DNA of 64,000 bases from Amycolatopsis sp. NBC_01488. GTDB lineage: Bacteria; Actinomycetota; Actinomycetes; Mycobacteriales; Pseudonocardiaceae. The stretch lies in assembly GCF_036227105.1 (NCBI RefSeq), contig NZ_CP109434.1, positions 5,001 to 69,000 on the forward strand. Direction: 5' to 3'. Within the stretch, counting starts at the first letter, position 1. Every line of letters starts with the position of its first letter. The notes under the pieces were generated by a model. The model worked only from the letters and a program-made list of their open reading frames with translations. It searched no databases and was not told the DNA's origin. Shown here piece by piece: positions 20,504 to 29,818 of the stretch. The translations under genes were made by a program, and so were the position numbers.

Positions 20504-20964
20504 CTGGAGAACCAGCCCGCCGCGTCGAGCCGGTAGGCCGCCGGGCCGACGACCGCACGCAGGTCGGTCTCGAGCGCGGTCATCCGCTCGGCGCCGACCG
20601 TGCGGGCCCAGTCTCGTCGCAGATCGTCGAAGATTTCCGCGGACTTCGTCAGCGCGTCGACGCCGTGCGCGGTGAGCCGCACGATCTTGCGGCGCGCGTC
20701 GTCCGGGTCGTCGGCGCGCTCGGCGTACCCGAGTGCCTCGAGCCGCTCGACCGTCTTGCCCGCCGCCTGCTTGGAAACGCCGAGCCGGCGGCCGATCTCC
20801 GACGCCGTCGCGCCCCGGACCCCGATGGCCTGCATCGCGAAGCCGTACGACGGGCGGACGTCCGGGTGCCCGCGGCGCGCGAGCTCGGCGTGGAGGCGGT
20901 CGATGAGCGTGCGGAACCCGCCGAAGAGCAGGAAGGGCAGCTCGTAGCCGGGCGCGTCGGTCAT
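20500..20964 (-). CDS. MarR family transcriptional regulator
   Basis: A 154-residue winged-helix regulator. The DNA-binding part covers about residues 40-100 (GATASEIGRRLGVSKQAAGK for helices, then a wing with DDPDDARRK), with dimerising helices at both ends. It is divergent from the AhpD-like gene, and two copies of CGACAACCA plus an inverted repeat occur in the 74-bp gap, so it probably represses that gene and itself. The start ATG has AAGGGG at rather short distance. No Cys is present in the protein, so thiol-based redox sensing is unlikely. Confidence 0.88.
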   Translation of the reverse strand: MTDAPGYELPFLLFGGFRTLIDRLHAELARRGHPDVRPSYGFAMQAIGVRGATASEIGRRLGVSKQAAGKTVERLEALGYAERADDPDDARRKIVRLTAHGVDALTKSAEIFDDLRRDWARTVGAERMTALETDLRAVVGPAAYRLDAAGWFSS

Positions 20965-21038
20965 CGCCCCTTGCCCTTTTCGACAACCAGGTTTACGGTT
21001 CCGACAACCACATTGTCGATCCTACGTCTGGAGCCGTC
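20965..21038. promoter_or_regulatory. MarR operator region
   Basis: CGACAACCA occurs at 20981-20989 and 21002-21010 as direct repeats 21 bp apart. The second is part of the inverted repeat CGACAA-CCACA-TTGTCG (21002-21018). Spacing by two helical turns and position between divergent genes suggest binding by the MarR protein. Confidence 0.55.
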
Positions 21039-21584
21039 TTGTTCCCCGATCACACCCCGGAGTCTGCACCCCCGGCCGCCCGCCCGGCGATGGCGGCCAC
21101 CGCGAAGAAGTTCGGCCGGGTCCCGGCCGCCGTCGCGCGCCTCGCGACGTCGCCGGAGCTGCTGAACGGCTTCCTGAAGCTCAACGCGATCTTCGAGTCC
21201 GCGACACTGCCGGCGCTGGACCGCGAAGTGCTGGTCATGACGGTGGCCGCACGCAACGGGTGTCACCTGTGCGTGGCGATGCACACGGCGACCCTGCACG
21301 GCCTTTCGGCTTCACCCGAGCTGGTTTCGGCACTGCGGGCGCAGTCCGCCCTGCCCTCGCCGCAGCTGGAGGCACTGCGGCGGTTCGTGCTGACCGTCCT
21401 GGACACGACGGGCGACGTCCCGCCCGCGGAGCTGGCCGCTTTCACCGACGCCGGCTACACGGCCCGGAACGCCCTGGAAGTCGTGCTGGGAATCGGGACG
21501 TACACGCTGTCGACATTCGCGAACCGCCTGACCGCGGCCCCGCTCGACGAGGCCTTCGCCGGCCACGCCTGGCACGCGGCGTGA
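21039..21584 (+). CDS. AhpD-like / carboxymuconolactone decarboxylase family protein
   Basis: A 181-residue all-helical protein. The redox motif GCHLCVAMHT provides Cys75 and Cys78 with His82, the CxxC...H arrangement of AhpD-type peroxidase partners (PF02627). It may reduce a peroxidatic protein or act directly on alkyl peroxides, but no peroxiredoxin is next to it. Control by the divergent MarR protein is likely. The start is a TTG with GGAG five bases upstream; the next in-frame ATG (21090) would remove only an unconserved N-terminus. A terminator hairpin follows six bases after the stop. Confidence 0.83.
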   Translation: MFPDHTPESAPPAARPAMAATAKKFGRVPAAVARLATSPELLNGFLKLNAIFESATLPALDREVLVMTVAARNGCHLCVAMHTATLHGLSASPELVSALRAQSALPSPQLEALRRFVLTVLDTTGDVPPAELAAFTDAGYTARNALEVVLGIGTYTLSTFANRLTAAPLDEAFAGHAWHAA

Positions 21585-21589
21585 AGCCC

Positions 21590-21619
21590 GTGGGGGCCGC
21601 CTTCACCGGCGGCCCCCAC
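21590..21619 (+). terminator. Rho-independent terminator after the AhpD-like gene
   Basis: A perfect 12-bp stem (GTGGGGGCCGCC at 21590-21601, GGCGGCCCCCAC at 21608-21619) with a 6-base loop, immediately after the stop codon. The following T run is short. Confidence 0.7.
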
Positions 21620-21853
21620 CCTTCTGGAACGGCGTGGTGCCCGCCGGCACCGCGGTCGCAGGTCAAGCACGACGTCATCATCCGCGTTGTCGAGATCCGA
21701 CCACAGGTCGCGGAAATTGTTGGCACCGGAGCAAAACGCAGCAAGCGGTAGCGGGTGATCGGCCGCCAGGATCCCGCCCAGGCCGCTGCCCGGGATCGGC
21801 TCGTCGAACGTCCCGCCGGTGAGCGTGATCAAGCCACCGTCGGTGATCTTCAC
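21620..21853 (-). other. Possible remnant coding fragment of unknown type
   Basis: From a GTG at 21853 a minus-strand frame gives about 60 residues of plausible globular sequence (KITDGGLITLTGGTFDEPIP, then an acidic DLDNADDDVVLDL). It then becomes Arg-rich, crosses the hairpin at 21590-21619 and runs antisense through the AhpD-like gene. GC content and third-position bias fall after about 25 codons, and no good ribosome site precedes the GTG. It could be the start of a decayed gene or a chance frame. I do not recognise it. Confidence 0.25.
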
Positions 21854-21908
21854 GCTTGCGACGCTACCGTCGCCAACCTCCGGTCTTCGTCGAGATCGCC
21901 CGAGAAGC

Positions 21909-22373
21909 TCAGAACGGCCGGGAGAAGTTGCCCAGGACCATGCAGTCCGGCGGCAGCCCGTTGGGCGTCTCGAGGTAGGAGCACCGGGTGATCCGGATCC
22001 GGTCGAAGCCGCCGACCAGGTCGGGGTTGCCGAGGGTGAAGTGGATGGACCGGGTCCCGTGCGGGTAGTCGTCGAAGGTGACCGTGCGGCCCTCCGACGC
22101 GATCCGGGTGGAGCCCTTCATGGCGTCGAACACGATGTTGATCATCGTGACCGGGTTCGCGTCGCCGCTCATCCGCCAATCCGCGATGTGGACGTCCCCC
22201 TGCACTTCGGTGACCCGGTTCCACCAGGTGAACGAGCCGGCAGTGCCGTAGCTGTACCCGACGTCGAACGTCGTCGAGTCGCCGACCTGCCCGGCGCTCG
22301 CCGTGCCGGTCGCGACCACGAGGCCGCCGGCCAGTGCCAGGCCCACCAACAGTGCGCGCAGCTTCCGATTCAT
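21909..22373 (-). CDS. Small secreted protein of unknown function
   Basis: A 154-residue protein with a clear Sec signal peptide (MNRKLRALLVGLALAGGLVV, cleavage after TASA at about 27). The mature part of about 127 residues is rich in beta-type sequence (TTFDVGYSYG, SFTWWNRV, RSIHFTLGN, DRIRITRCSY) and has two Cys, probably a disulfide. No catalytic motif is recognised. The start at 22373 is supported by AAGGGG six bases upstream. It stands alone between an unclear region and a divergent transporter. Similar small exported beta proteins are common in actinomycetes. Confidence 0.75.
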   Translation of the reverse strand: MNRKLRALLVGLALAGGLVVATGTASAGQVGDSTTFDVGYSYGTAGSFTWWNRVTEVQGDVHIADWRMSGDANPVTMINIVFDAMKGSTRIASEGRTVTFDDYPHGTRSIHFTLGNPDLVGGFDRIRITRCSYLETPNGLPPDCMVLGNFSRPF

Positions 22374-22519
22374 CGATGACCCCTTCACGTCCGCGCTTGT
22401 CACCGACTACTCGCGTGCCAGGCCGTTCCGGTTTATGTGACCCAGGTCTCCTTTCGTCGTGTCCGGCCGGCTCGTCCCGCTCCGACCCCCAGGTGAACAA
22501 CCACCGAGAAGGAGTCGAC

Positions 22520-23974
22520 ATGGACAAGCCGGCCGGACGGCGGGAGTGGCTGGGGCTGACGGTGCTCGTGCTGCCCACCCTGCTCGTCGCGATGGACATG
22601 ACCTCGCTGTTCCTCGCACTGCCGCGACTGAGCGCCGACCTCGGGGCGAGCGCCACCGAGCAGCTCTGGATCACCGACAGCTACGGCTTCGTCGTGGCCG
22701 GGTTCGTGATCACCATGGGCACCCTCGGCGACCGCATCGGGCGACGCCGGCTGCTGATGATCGGGGGCGCCGCCTTCGCGGTCACCTCGGTCGTGGCCGC
22801 GTTCTCCACGAGCCCGGCGATGCTCATCGTGGCCCGCGGCGCGCTCGGCATCGCCGGGGCGACGCTGATGCCGTCGACGCTCGCCCTGATCACCAACATG
22901 TTCCGCGACGAGAAGCAGCGCGGGAAGGCGATCTCGATCTGGGCGACGTGCCAGTTCGCGGGCGGCTCGGCCGGTCCGGTGCTCGCCGGGTTCCTGCTGC
23001 AGCACTTCGCGTGGGGCTCGGTCTTCCTGGTCGCCGTCCCGGCCATGGGTGTCCTGCTGATCGCCGGGCCGGTCCTGCTGCCGGAGTTCCGGGCACCGGC
23101 GTCCGGACGGCTCGACTTCGCCGGCGTCGGGCTTTCGCTGGCCGCCGTGCTGCTGATCGTGTTCGGGCTCAAGCAGCTGACCACCGGGCAGCTGCTCGTG
23201 CCGGTCGCCGCGATCGCCGTCGGCGCCGCGCTCGGCGCCGTCTTCGCCCGCCGTCAGCTGACCACGTCGTCGCCGCTGCTGGACCTGCGCCTGTTCCGGA
23301 ACCGGCCGTTCACCGCGGTGCTGGTCGCGCTGGTGGTCGCCGGGGTCGCGATGGCCGGCGTCGGACTGCTCGTGACGCAGTACCTGCAGAGCGTCCTGGG
23401 GTATTCGCCGCTCGCGTCGGCGGTGCTGTTCGCGCCGATGGGCCTGGGCGTCGCGGCGGGCACGATGACGGCGCCGGCGCTGACCCGCCGGATGACCCCG
23501 GCCACGGCGATCGCGGGCGGCCTGGTGGTCTCGGCAGCCGGCGGCGTCCTGCTGGCCTTCACCGGCGGCGTGGGGCTGGTCATGGTGGGCATCGCGGTGC
23601 TGACGCTGGGCACGGGCCCGCTGTTCGCGCTGGGGATCAGCCTGGTGCTGGGCGCGGTCCCACCGGAGCGAGCGGGCTCGGCGGCCTCGATGGCGGACAC
23701 GGGCAACTACCTGGGCGGCTCACTGGGCATGGCCCTGATCGGCCTGACGGCGACAGCGGTGTACCACGCGGCGTTCCCGGCGGGCACCACCCTGGCGGCG
23801 GACGTCACCCACCCGGAACTGGCGAACCAGGCGAAGGAAGCCTTCACGACGGCCGTGAACGTCACGGGCGTGATCGCGGCGGTGCTGTTCGCGGGATTGG
23901 CGGTGCTGGTGCGGACGATGAACCGCACGAGGGTGGGCGCAGCAGGGTTCGAACCTGCGACCGCTCGGGTGTAA
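22520..23974 (+). CDS. MFS transporter, DHA2 family
   Basis: A 484-residue, about 14-helix transporter. Helix 1 has LVAMDMTSLFLALP with the conserved Asp, loop motif GTLGDRIGRRR follows, and LGIAGATLMPSTLALI matches the antiporter-type motif of helix 5. It probably exports a small compound; the substrate is unknown. GAAGGAG five bases before the ATG fixes the start. Its natural C-terminus seems to be near VRTMNRTR. The last 13 or so codons (GAAGFEPATARV) are antisense to tRNA-Val, whose sequence supplies the TAA stop at 23972-23974. It is divergent from the secreted protein gene. Confidence 0.87.
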   Translation: MDKPAGRREWLGLTVLVLPTLLVAMDMTSLFLALPRLSADLGASATEQLWITDSYGFVVAGFVITMGTLGDRIGRRRLLMIGGAAFAVTSVVAAFSTSPAMLIVARGALGIAGATLMPSTLALITNMFRDEKQRGKAISIWATCQFAGGSAGPVLAGFLLQHFAWGSVFLVAVPAMGVLLIAGPVLLPEFRAPASGRLDFAGVGLSLAAVLLIVFGLKQLTTGQLLVPVAAIAVGAALGAVFARRQLTTSSPLLDLRLFRNRPFTAVLVALVVAGVAMAGVGLLVTQYLQSVLGYSPLASAVLFAPMGLGVAAGTMTAPALTRRMTPATAIAGGLVVSAAGGVLLAFTGGVGLVMVGIAVLTLGTGPLFALGISLVLGAVPPERAGSAASMADTGNYLGGSLGMALIGLTATAVYHAAFPAGTTLAADVTHPELANQAKEAFTTAVNVTGVIAAVLFAGLAVLVRTMNRTRVGAAGFEPATARV

Positions 23975-24005
23975 GCCGAGTGCTCTCCCGCTGAGCTATG
24001 CGCCC
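23934..24005 (-). tRNA. tRNA-Val, anticodon TAC
   Basis: On the minus strand a complete 72-base cloverleaf can be drawn. The acceptor stem is GGGCGCA/TGCGCCC with discriminator A, the D stem GCTC/GAGC, the anticodon stem CTCGG/CCGAG with loop CTTACAC (anticodon TAC, reading GTA), the variable loop CGGTC, and the T arm GCAGG-TTCGAAC-CCTGC. CCA is not encoded. Confidence 0.96.
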
Positions 24006-24047
24006 GTGCGGCGGCGGCCCCACGCCGGGAGCCGCCGCCGACGAAGA

Positions 24048-24509
24048 TCAGGCCAGTTCGGCCACGGCCTTCTTCCAGCCCTGCTGGTCACGCGCCTCGC
24101 CCGGCGCGTTGACCTCGGCGAACCTGACCACACCGGACGTGTCGATCAGGAACGTGCCGCGGACCGCCAGGCCCGCCTGCTCGTTGAAGACGCCGTACGC
24201 CTGCGCCACCTCGCCGTGGGGCCAGAAGTCGGACAGCAGCGGGAACTGGTAGCCCTCCTTCTCGGCCCACGCCTTCAGCGAAAACGGCGTGTCGACCGAG
24301 ACGCCCAGGACCTGGACGCCCTTGTTGTCGTAGTCGGCGAACTCGTCGCGGAGCTGGCACAGCTCGCCGGTGCAGATGCCGCTGAACGCGAACGGGTAGA
24401 AGACCAGCAGGACCGGCTTGTCGCCCCGGAAGGACGACAGCTGCACGGGCTGCTTGTTGTAGTCGTTGAGCGTGAAGTCAGGGGCCTCAGAACCGACCTC
24501 GACGGTCAT
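24048..24509 (-). CDS. Peroxiredoxin, AhpE-like
   Basis: A 153-residue thioredoxin-fold peroxidase. The peroxidatic motif PFAFSGICTGELC places Cys46 as peroxidatic residue, with a further Cys51. Thr/Ser43 and the Arg in VRGTFLID complete the active site. M. tuberculosis AhpE (Rv2238c), which sits in the same gene context, is described as a 1-Cys enzyme; here the C-x4-C spacing equals that of BCP-type enzymes, where the second Cys resolves the sulfenic acid. It is downstream of the DUF3052 gene (72 bp) and probably cotranscribed with it. Start chosen at MTVEVGSEAPDF with GAGAGGAAA upstream. Confidence 0.93.
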   Translation of the reverse strand: MTVEVGSEAPDFTLNDYNKQPVQLSSFRGDKPVLLVFYPFAFSGICTGELCQLRDEFADYDNKGVQVLGVSVDTPFSLKAWAEKEGYQFPLLSDFWPHGEVAQAYGVFNEQAGLAVRGTFLIDTSGVVRFAEVNAPGEARDQQGWKKAVAELA

Positions 24510-24581
24510 ACCGCGTTTCCTCTCCCGTACGGACACGTGCCTGCGACGACAACCCTATCGTGTCAGCCGGGCGGGACCTGT

Positions 24582-25013
24582 TCAGCGCTGCTTCGACTTC
24601 GACTTCGGCGAGACCAGGCGGGTGCCGATCCAGTTCGCGCCGACGCTCATGTTGGCGGTCTGGGCCAGTCCGACGGCAGGCACCGCTTCGGCGATCTCGC
24701 TCGGCTCGACGTGCCCCGGCTGCCCGTTCTTCGGGGTCAGGACCCAGATCACGCCGGTCTCCTCCAGGGGGCCCCTGGCGTCGATGAGCGCGTCGCCCAG
24801 GTCGCCGTCGTCCTCGCGCCACCAGAGCAGCACCACGTCGATGACCTCGTCGGCGTCCTCGTCGAGGATGTCCCCGCCGATCTGCTCCTCGATCGCCGCG
24901 CGGAGGTCGTCGTCGACGTCCTCGTCCCAGCCGATCTCCTGGACCACCATCTCGGGCTTGATGCCGAGCCTCTCGGCGACGCTGCTCTGATCAGCGTCTC
25001 CCGCGGCGACCAC
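24582..25013 (-). CDS. DUF3052 family protein
   Basis: A 143-residue acidic protein of a family found mainly in actinobacteria (Rv2239c-like). It contains GIKPEMVVQEIGWDEDVDDD and VIDVVLLWWREDDGDLGDAL and ends in a basic SPKSKSKQR tail. Function is unknown. Position next to ahpE and divergent from aceE is conserved in mycobacteria. GTG 25013 is chosen because GGAGGAG lies eight bases upstream; another GTG at 25022 overlaps that ribosome site and is unlikely. Confidence 0.85.
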   Translation of the reverse strand: MVAAGDADQSSVAERLGIKPEMVVQEIGWDEDVDDDLRAAIEEQIGGDILDEDADEVIDVVLLWWREDDGDLGDALIDARGPLEETGVIWVLTPKNGQPGHVEPSEIAEAVPAVGLAQTANMSVGANWIGTRLVSPKSKSKQR

Positions 25014-25438
25014 TGCTTTCACTCCTCCAACTACGACGGAGCGTGGCGTCCGACCCCCGTTGCGAGGGTACGGCCGCGCCACACTCGGCGACCCGGTTGC
25101 CGATAGCGAACACTGGTGCGGCTCCGCGCGCAACCGTCCACACCGGATCTTTGACAACTCGTGTCGCAGGATACGGCCCGCGACCGGCTCACCATGGCGG
25201 CGTTGACGGCGTTTCGGGGCCTCGCGAGACCGGTCTGCCACCCCTTCGGGTGCCGTCCCCTAGGGTGGGGGAGAAGAAAACGCGCGCGCGATACACCGCG
25301 CGCGGGGAGTGGCTCGACCGGGTCGGCTGATGTTACCGCTGAGTAGCGGTGCGGAAGCCGGGACGGAAGACGACGATGGAGAGTCGTACACCCCCGAGTA
25401 CGAGCACCACCGGCTGCAACTTTTCGCAAGGAGACCCC
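25014..25438. promoter_or_regulatory. Divergent intergenic region DUF3052 / aceE
   Basis: This 425-base non-coding gap contains a TTGACA (25151-25156) without a well-spaced -10 box, a TACCCT (complement of 25066-25071) that could serve DUF3052, and TAGGGT (25261-25266), a possible aceE -10. The inverted repeat ACCGCT-GAGT-AGCGGT (25335-25350), about 90 bases before aceE, is a candidate operator in the long leader. AAGGAG at 25428-25433 serves the aceE TTG start. Confidence 0.4.
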
Positions 25439-28234
<2,796 letters not shown>

Positions 28235-28262
28235 CTTGCTGTTAGAAGCACAGTGCTAGAAA

Positions 28263-28297
28263 GGGACCCGGCAGACATCCGATGTCTGCCGGGTCCC
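28263..28297 (+). terminator. Strong hairpin terminator after aceE
   Basis: A 17-bp perfect inverted repeat with a single central base (GGGACCCGGCAGACATC at 28263-28279, complement at 28281-28297), 29 bases past the aceE stop. The practical loop would be 3-5 bases. Confidence 0.8.
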
Positions 28298-28325
28298 GCT
28301 TGCCGTGATTGGTCGTAGGGAGTTG

Positions 28326-29543
28326 ATGAAGGTGACGAAGCGCCGACTGCCGAAGCCGGACGAGCTGAAGCAGCTCCTGCGACCGAAGCCGATCGTGCTG
28401 AACCCGACCGACCGGCGGCTCGCGAACGCGCACACCATCGCCGACCTGCGGATGATCGCCCGCAAGCGGACCCCGCGGGCGGCCTTCGACTACACCGACG
28501 GCGCGGCCGAGCTGGAAGACAGCCTGCGTCGCGCCCGCCAGGCCTACCGGCGGATCGAGTTCCACCCGAACGTGCTGCGCGGAGTGTCCGATGTGGACAC
28601 CACGCGCGAGATCCTCGGGAAGCCGTCGGCACTGCCGTTCGCCTTCGCCCCCACGGGGTTCACGCGGATGATGAACCACGAGGGCGAGGCCGCCGTCGGC
28701 CGCGTCGCGCAGCGCAACGGCATCCCGATGGGCCTCTCGACGATGGCGACGACGTCGATCGAGGACCTCGCCGCGGCGGCACCCGAAGCGCGCAAGTGGT
28801 TCCAGCTCTACGTCTGGCGCGACCACGGCGCGGGCGAAGATCTGATGAATCGCGCGTGGGCGGCGGGCTACGACACGCTGATGCTGACCGTGGACACCCC
28901 GGTCGGCGGCGCGCGCCTGCGCGACGTCCGCAACGGCCTGACGATCCCGCCCGCGTTGACGCTCAAGACGTTCCTCGACGGCGCGACGCACCCGGCGTGG
29001 TGGTTCAACCTGCTCACCACCGAGCCGCTGCAGTTCGCGTCGCTCAGTCACTTCGACGGCACGGTCGCGGAGCTGCTGAACAAGCTGTTCGACCCCACGC
29101 TGAACTTCGACGACCTGGACTGGGTGCGCCAGACCTGGCCCGGGAAGCTCGTGGTCAAGGGCGTGCAGAACGTCGACGACGCCCGCGACGTCGTGAAGCA
29201 CGGCGCGGACGCGGTGCTGCTGTCCAACCACGGCGGCCGCCAGCTCGACCGCGCCCCGACGCCCCTGGAGCTGCTGCCGGCGGTACTGGACGAGATCCAG
29301 GGCGGCGCCGAGGTCTGGATCGACACGGGCATCCTGTCCGGCGGCGACATCGTCGCGGCGATCGCGCGCGGCGCGGACGCCGTGCTGATCGGCCGCGCGT
29401 TCCTCTACGGCCTGATGGCCGGCGGCGAGCGCGGCGTCCAGCGGTGCGTCGACATCCTGCGCACGGAGATGGTCCGCACCATGCAGCTGCTCGGCGTCCG
29501 GACGCTGAAGGACCTCACGCCGTCGCACGCGACCCTGCGTTAG
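28326..29543 (+). CDS. lldD: FMN-dependent alpha-hydroxy-acid dehydrogenase (L-lactate dehydrogenase, quinone type)
   Basis: A 405-residue TIM-barrel flavoprotein. Landmarks are PRAAFDYTDGAAE, FAPTGFTRMMNHEGE, LVVKGVQNVDDA (Lys for FMN N1), and LLSNHGGRQLDRAPTPLE, whose His is the catalytic base and Arg binds the carboxylate. The IDTGILSGGDIVAAI segment binds the FMN phosphate. It fits LldD/LldD2, which oxidises L-lactate to pyruvate at the membrane and passes electrons to the quinone pool; mycofactocin-linked relatives also exist. A lactate permease gene follows. ATG 28326 has GGGAG three bases upstream; GTG 28332 is an alternative with better spacing. Confidence 0.9.
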   Translation: MKVTKRRLPKPDELKQLLRPKPIVLNPTDRRLANAHTIADLRMIARKRTPRAAFDYTDGAAELEDSLRRARQAYRRIEFHPNVLRGVSDVDTTREILGKPSALPFAFAPTGFTRMMNHEGEAAVGRVAQRNGIPMGLSTMATTSIEDLAAAAPEARKWFQLYVWRDHGAGEDLMNRAWAAGYDTLMLTVDTPVGGARLRDVRNGLTIPPALTLKTFLDGATHPAWWFNLLTTEPLQFASLSHFDGTVAELLNKLFDPTLNFDDLDWVRQTWPGKLVVKGVQNVDDARDVVKHGADAVLLSNHGGRQLDRAPTPLELLPAVLDEIQGGAEVWIDTGILSGGDIVAAIARGADAVLIGRAFLYGLMAGGERGVQRCVDILRTEMVRTMQLLGVRTLKDLTPSHATLR

Positions 29544-29572
29544 ACCTGCGCCTGGCCGCCGTCGACGACGAC

Positions 29573-29680
29573 GGGCATCACGCGTGATCCGGCGGGCATC
29601 ACGGCGATGCCGCGCCAGTCACGCGTGATGCCCGTCCAGTCACGCGTGCTGCCTCTCCAGGCACGCGTGATGCCTCTTTC
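29573..29680 (+). repeat. Tandem array of about 21-bp palindromic repeats
   Basis: The palindrome TCACGCGTGA occurs exactly at 29578-29587 and 29619-29628, as TCACGCGTGC at 29640-29649 and GCACGCGTGA at 29661-29670, and in a degenerate form (TCACGGCGAT) at 29599-29608. Starts are 21, 20, 21 and 21 bp apart, two helical turns. The fuller unit of the last three copies is CCAGTCACGCGTGATGCC, with variants, at 29615-29632, 29636-29653 and 29657-29674. It lies between lldD and lctP, about 140 bp before the lctP start. Confidence 0.85.
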
Positions 29681-29735
29681 CGCACGCAGCCCGGCCGTGA
29701 AGCACTGACTCGTTGGGCCAACCGGTCTCAGCTTC

Positions 29736-29765
29736 TTGACGGACCGACCAGTTTGTGACGAAGAT
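29736..29765 (+). promoter_or_regulatory. Candidate lctP promoter
   Basis: TTGACG (29736-29741) and GAAGAT (29760-29765) are spaced by 18 bp, about 50 bases before the lctP start codon and 65 bp after the repeat array. Confidence 0.4.
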
Positions 29766-29818
29766 CTCGGGCACTCGCCGAAAGGCCGTTTTCGCATCGT
29801 GGAAAACGGAGGTCGCCC

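Noticed and set aside
23934..24005. Integration (att) site at tRNA-Val
   Set aside because: No integrase gene, no repeated tRNA 3' end and no foreign block were seen on either side.
29573..29680. CRISPR array
   Set aside because: Units are only about 21 bp in total with no variable spacers of 30 bp or more, and there are no cas genes nearby.
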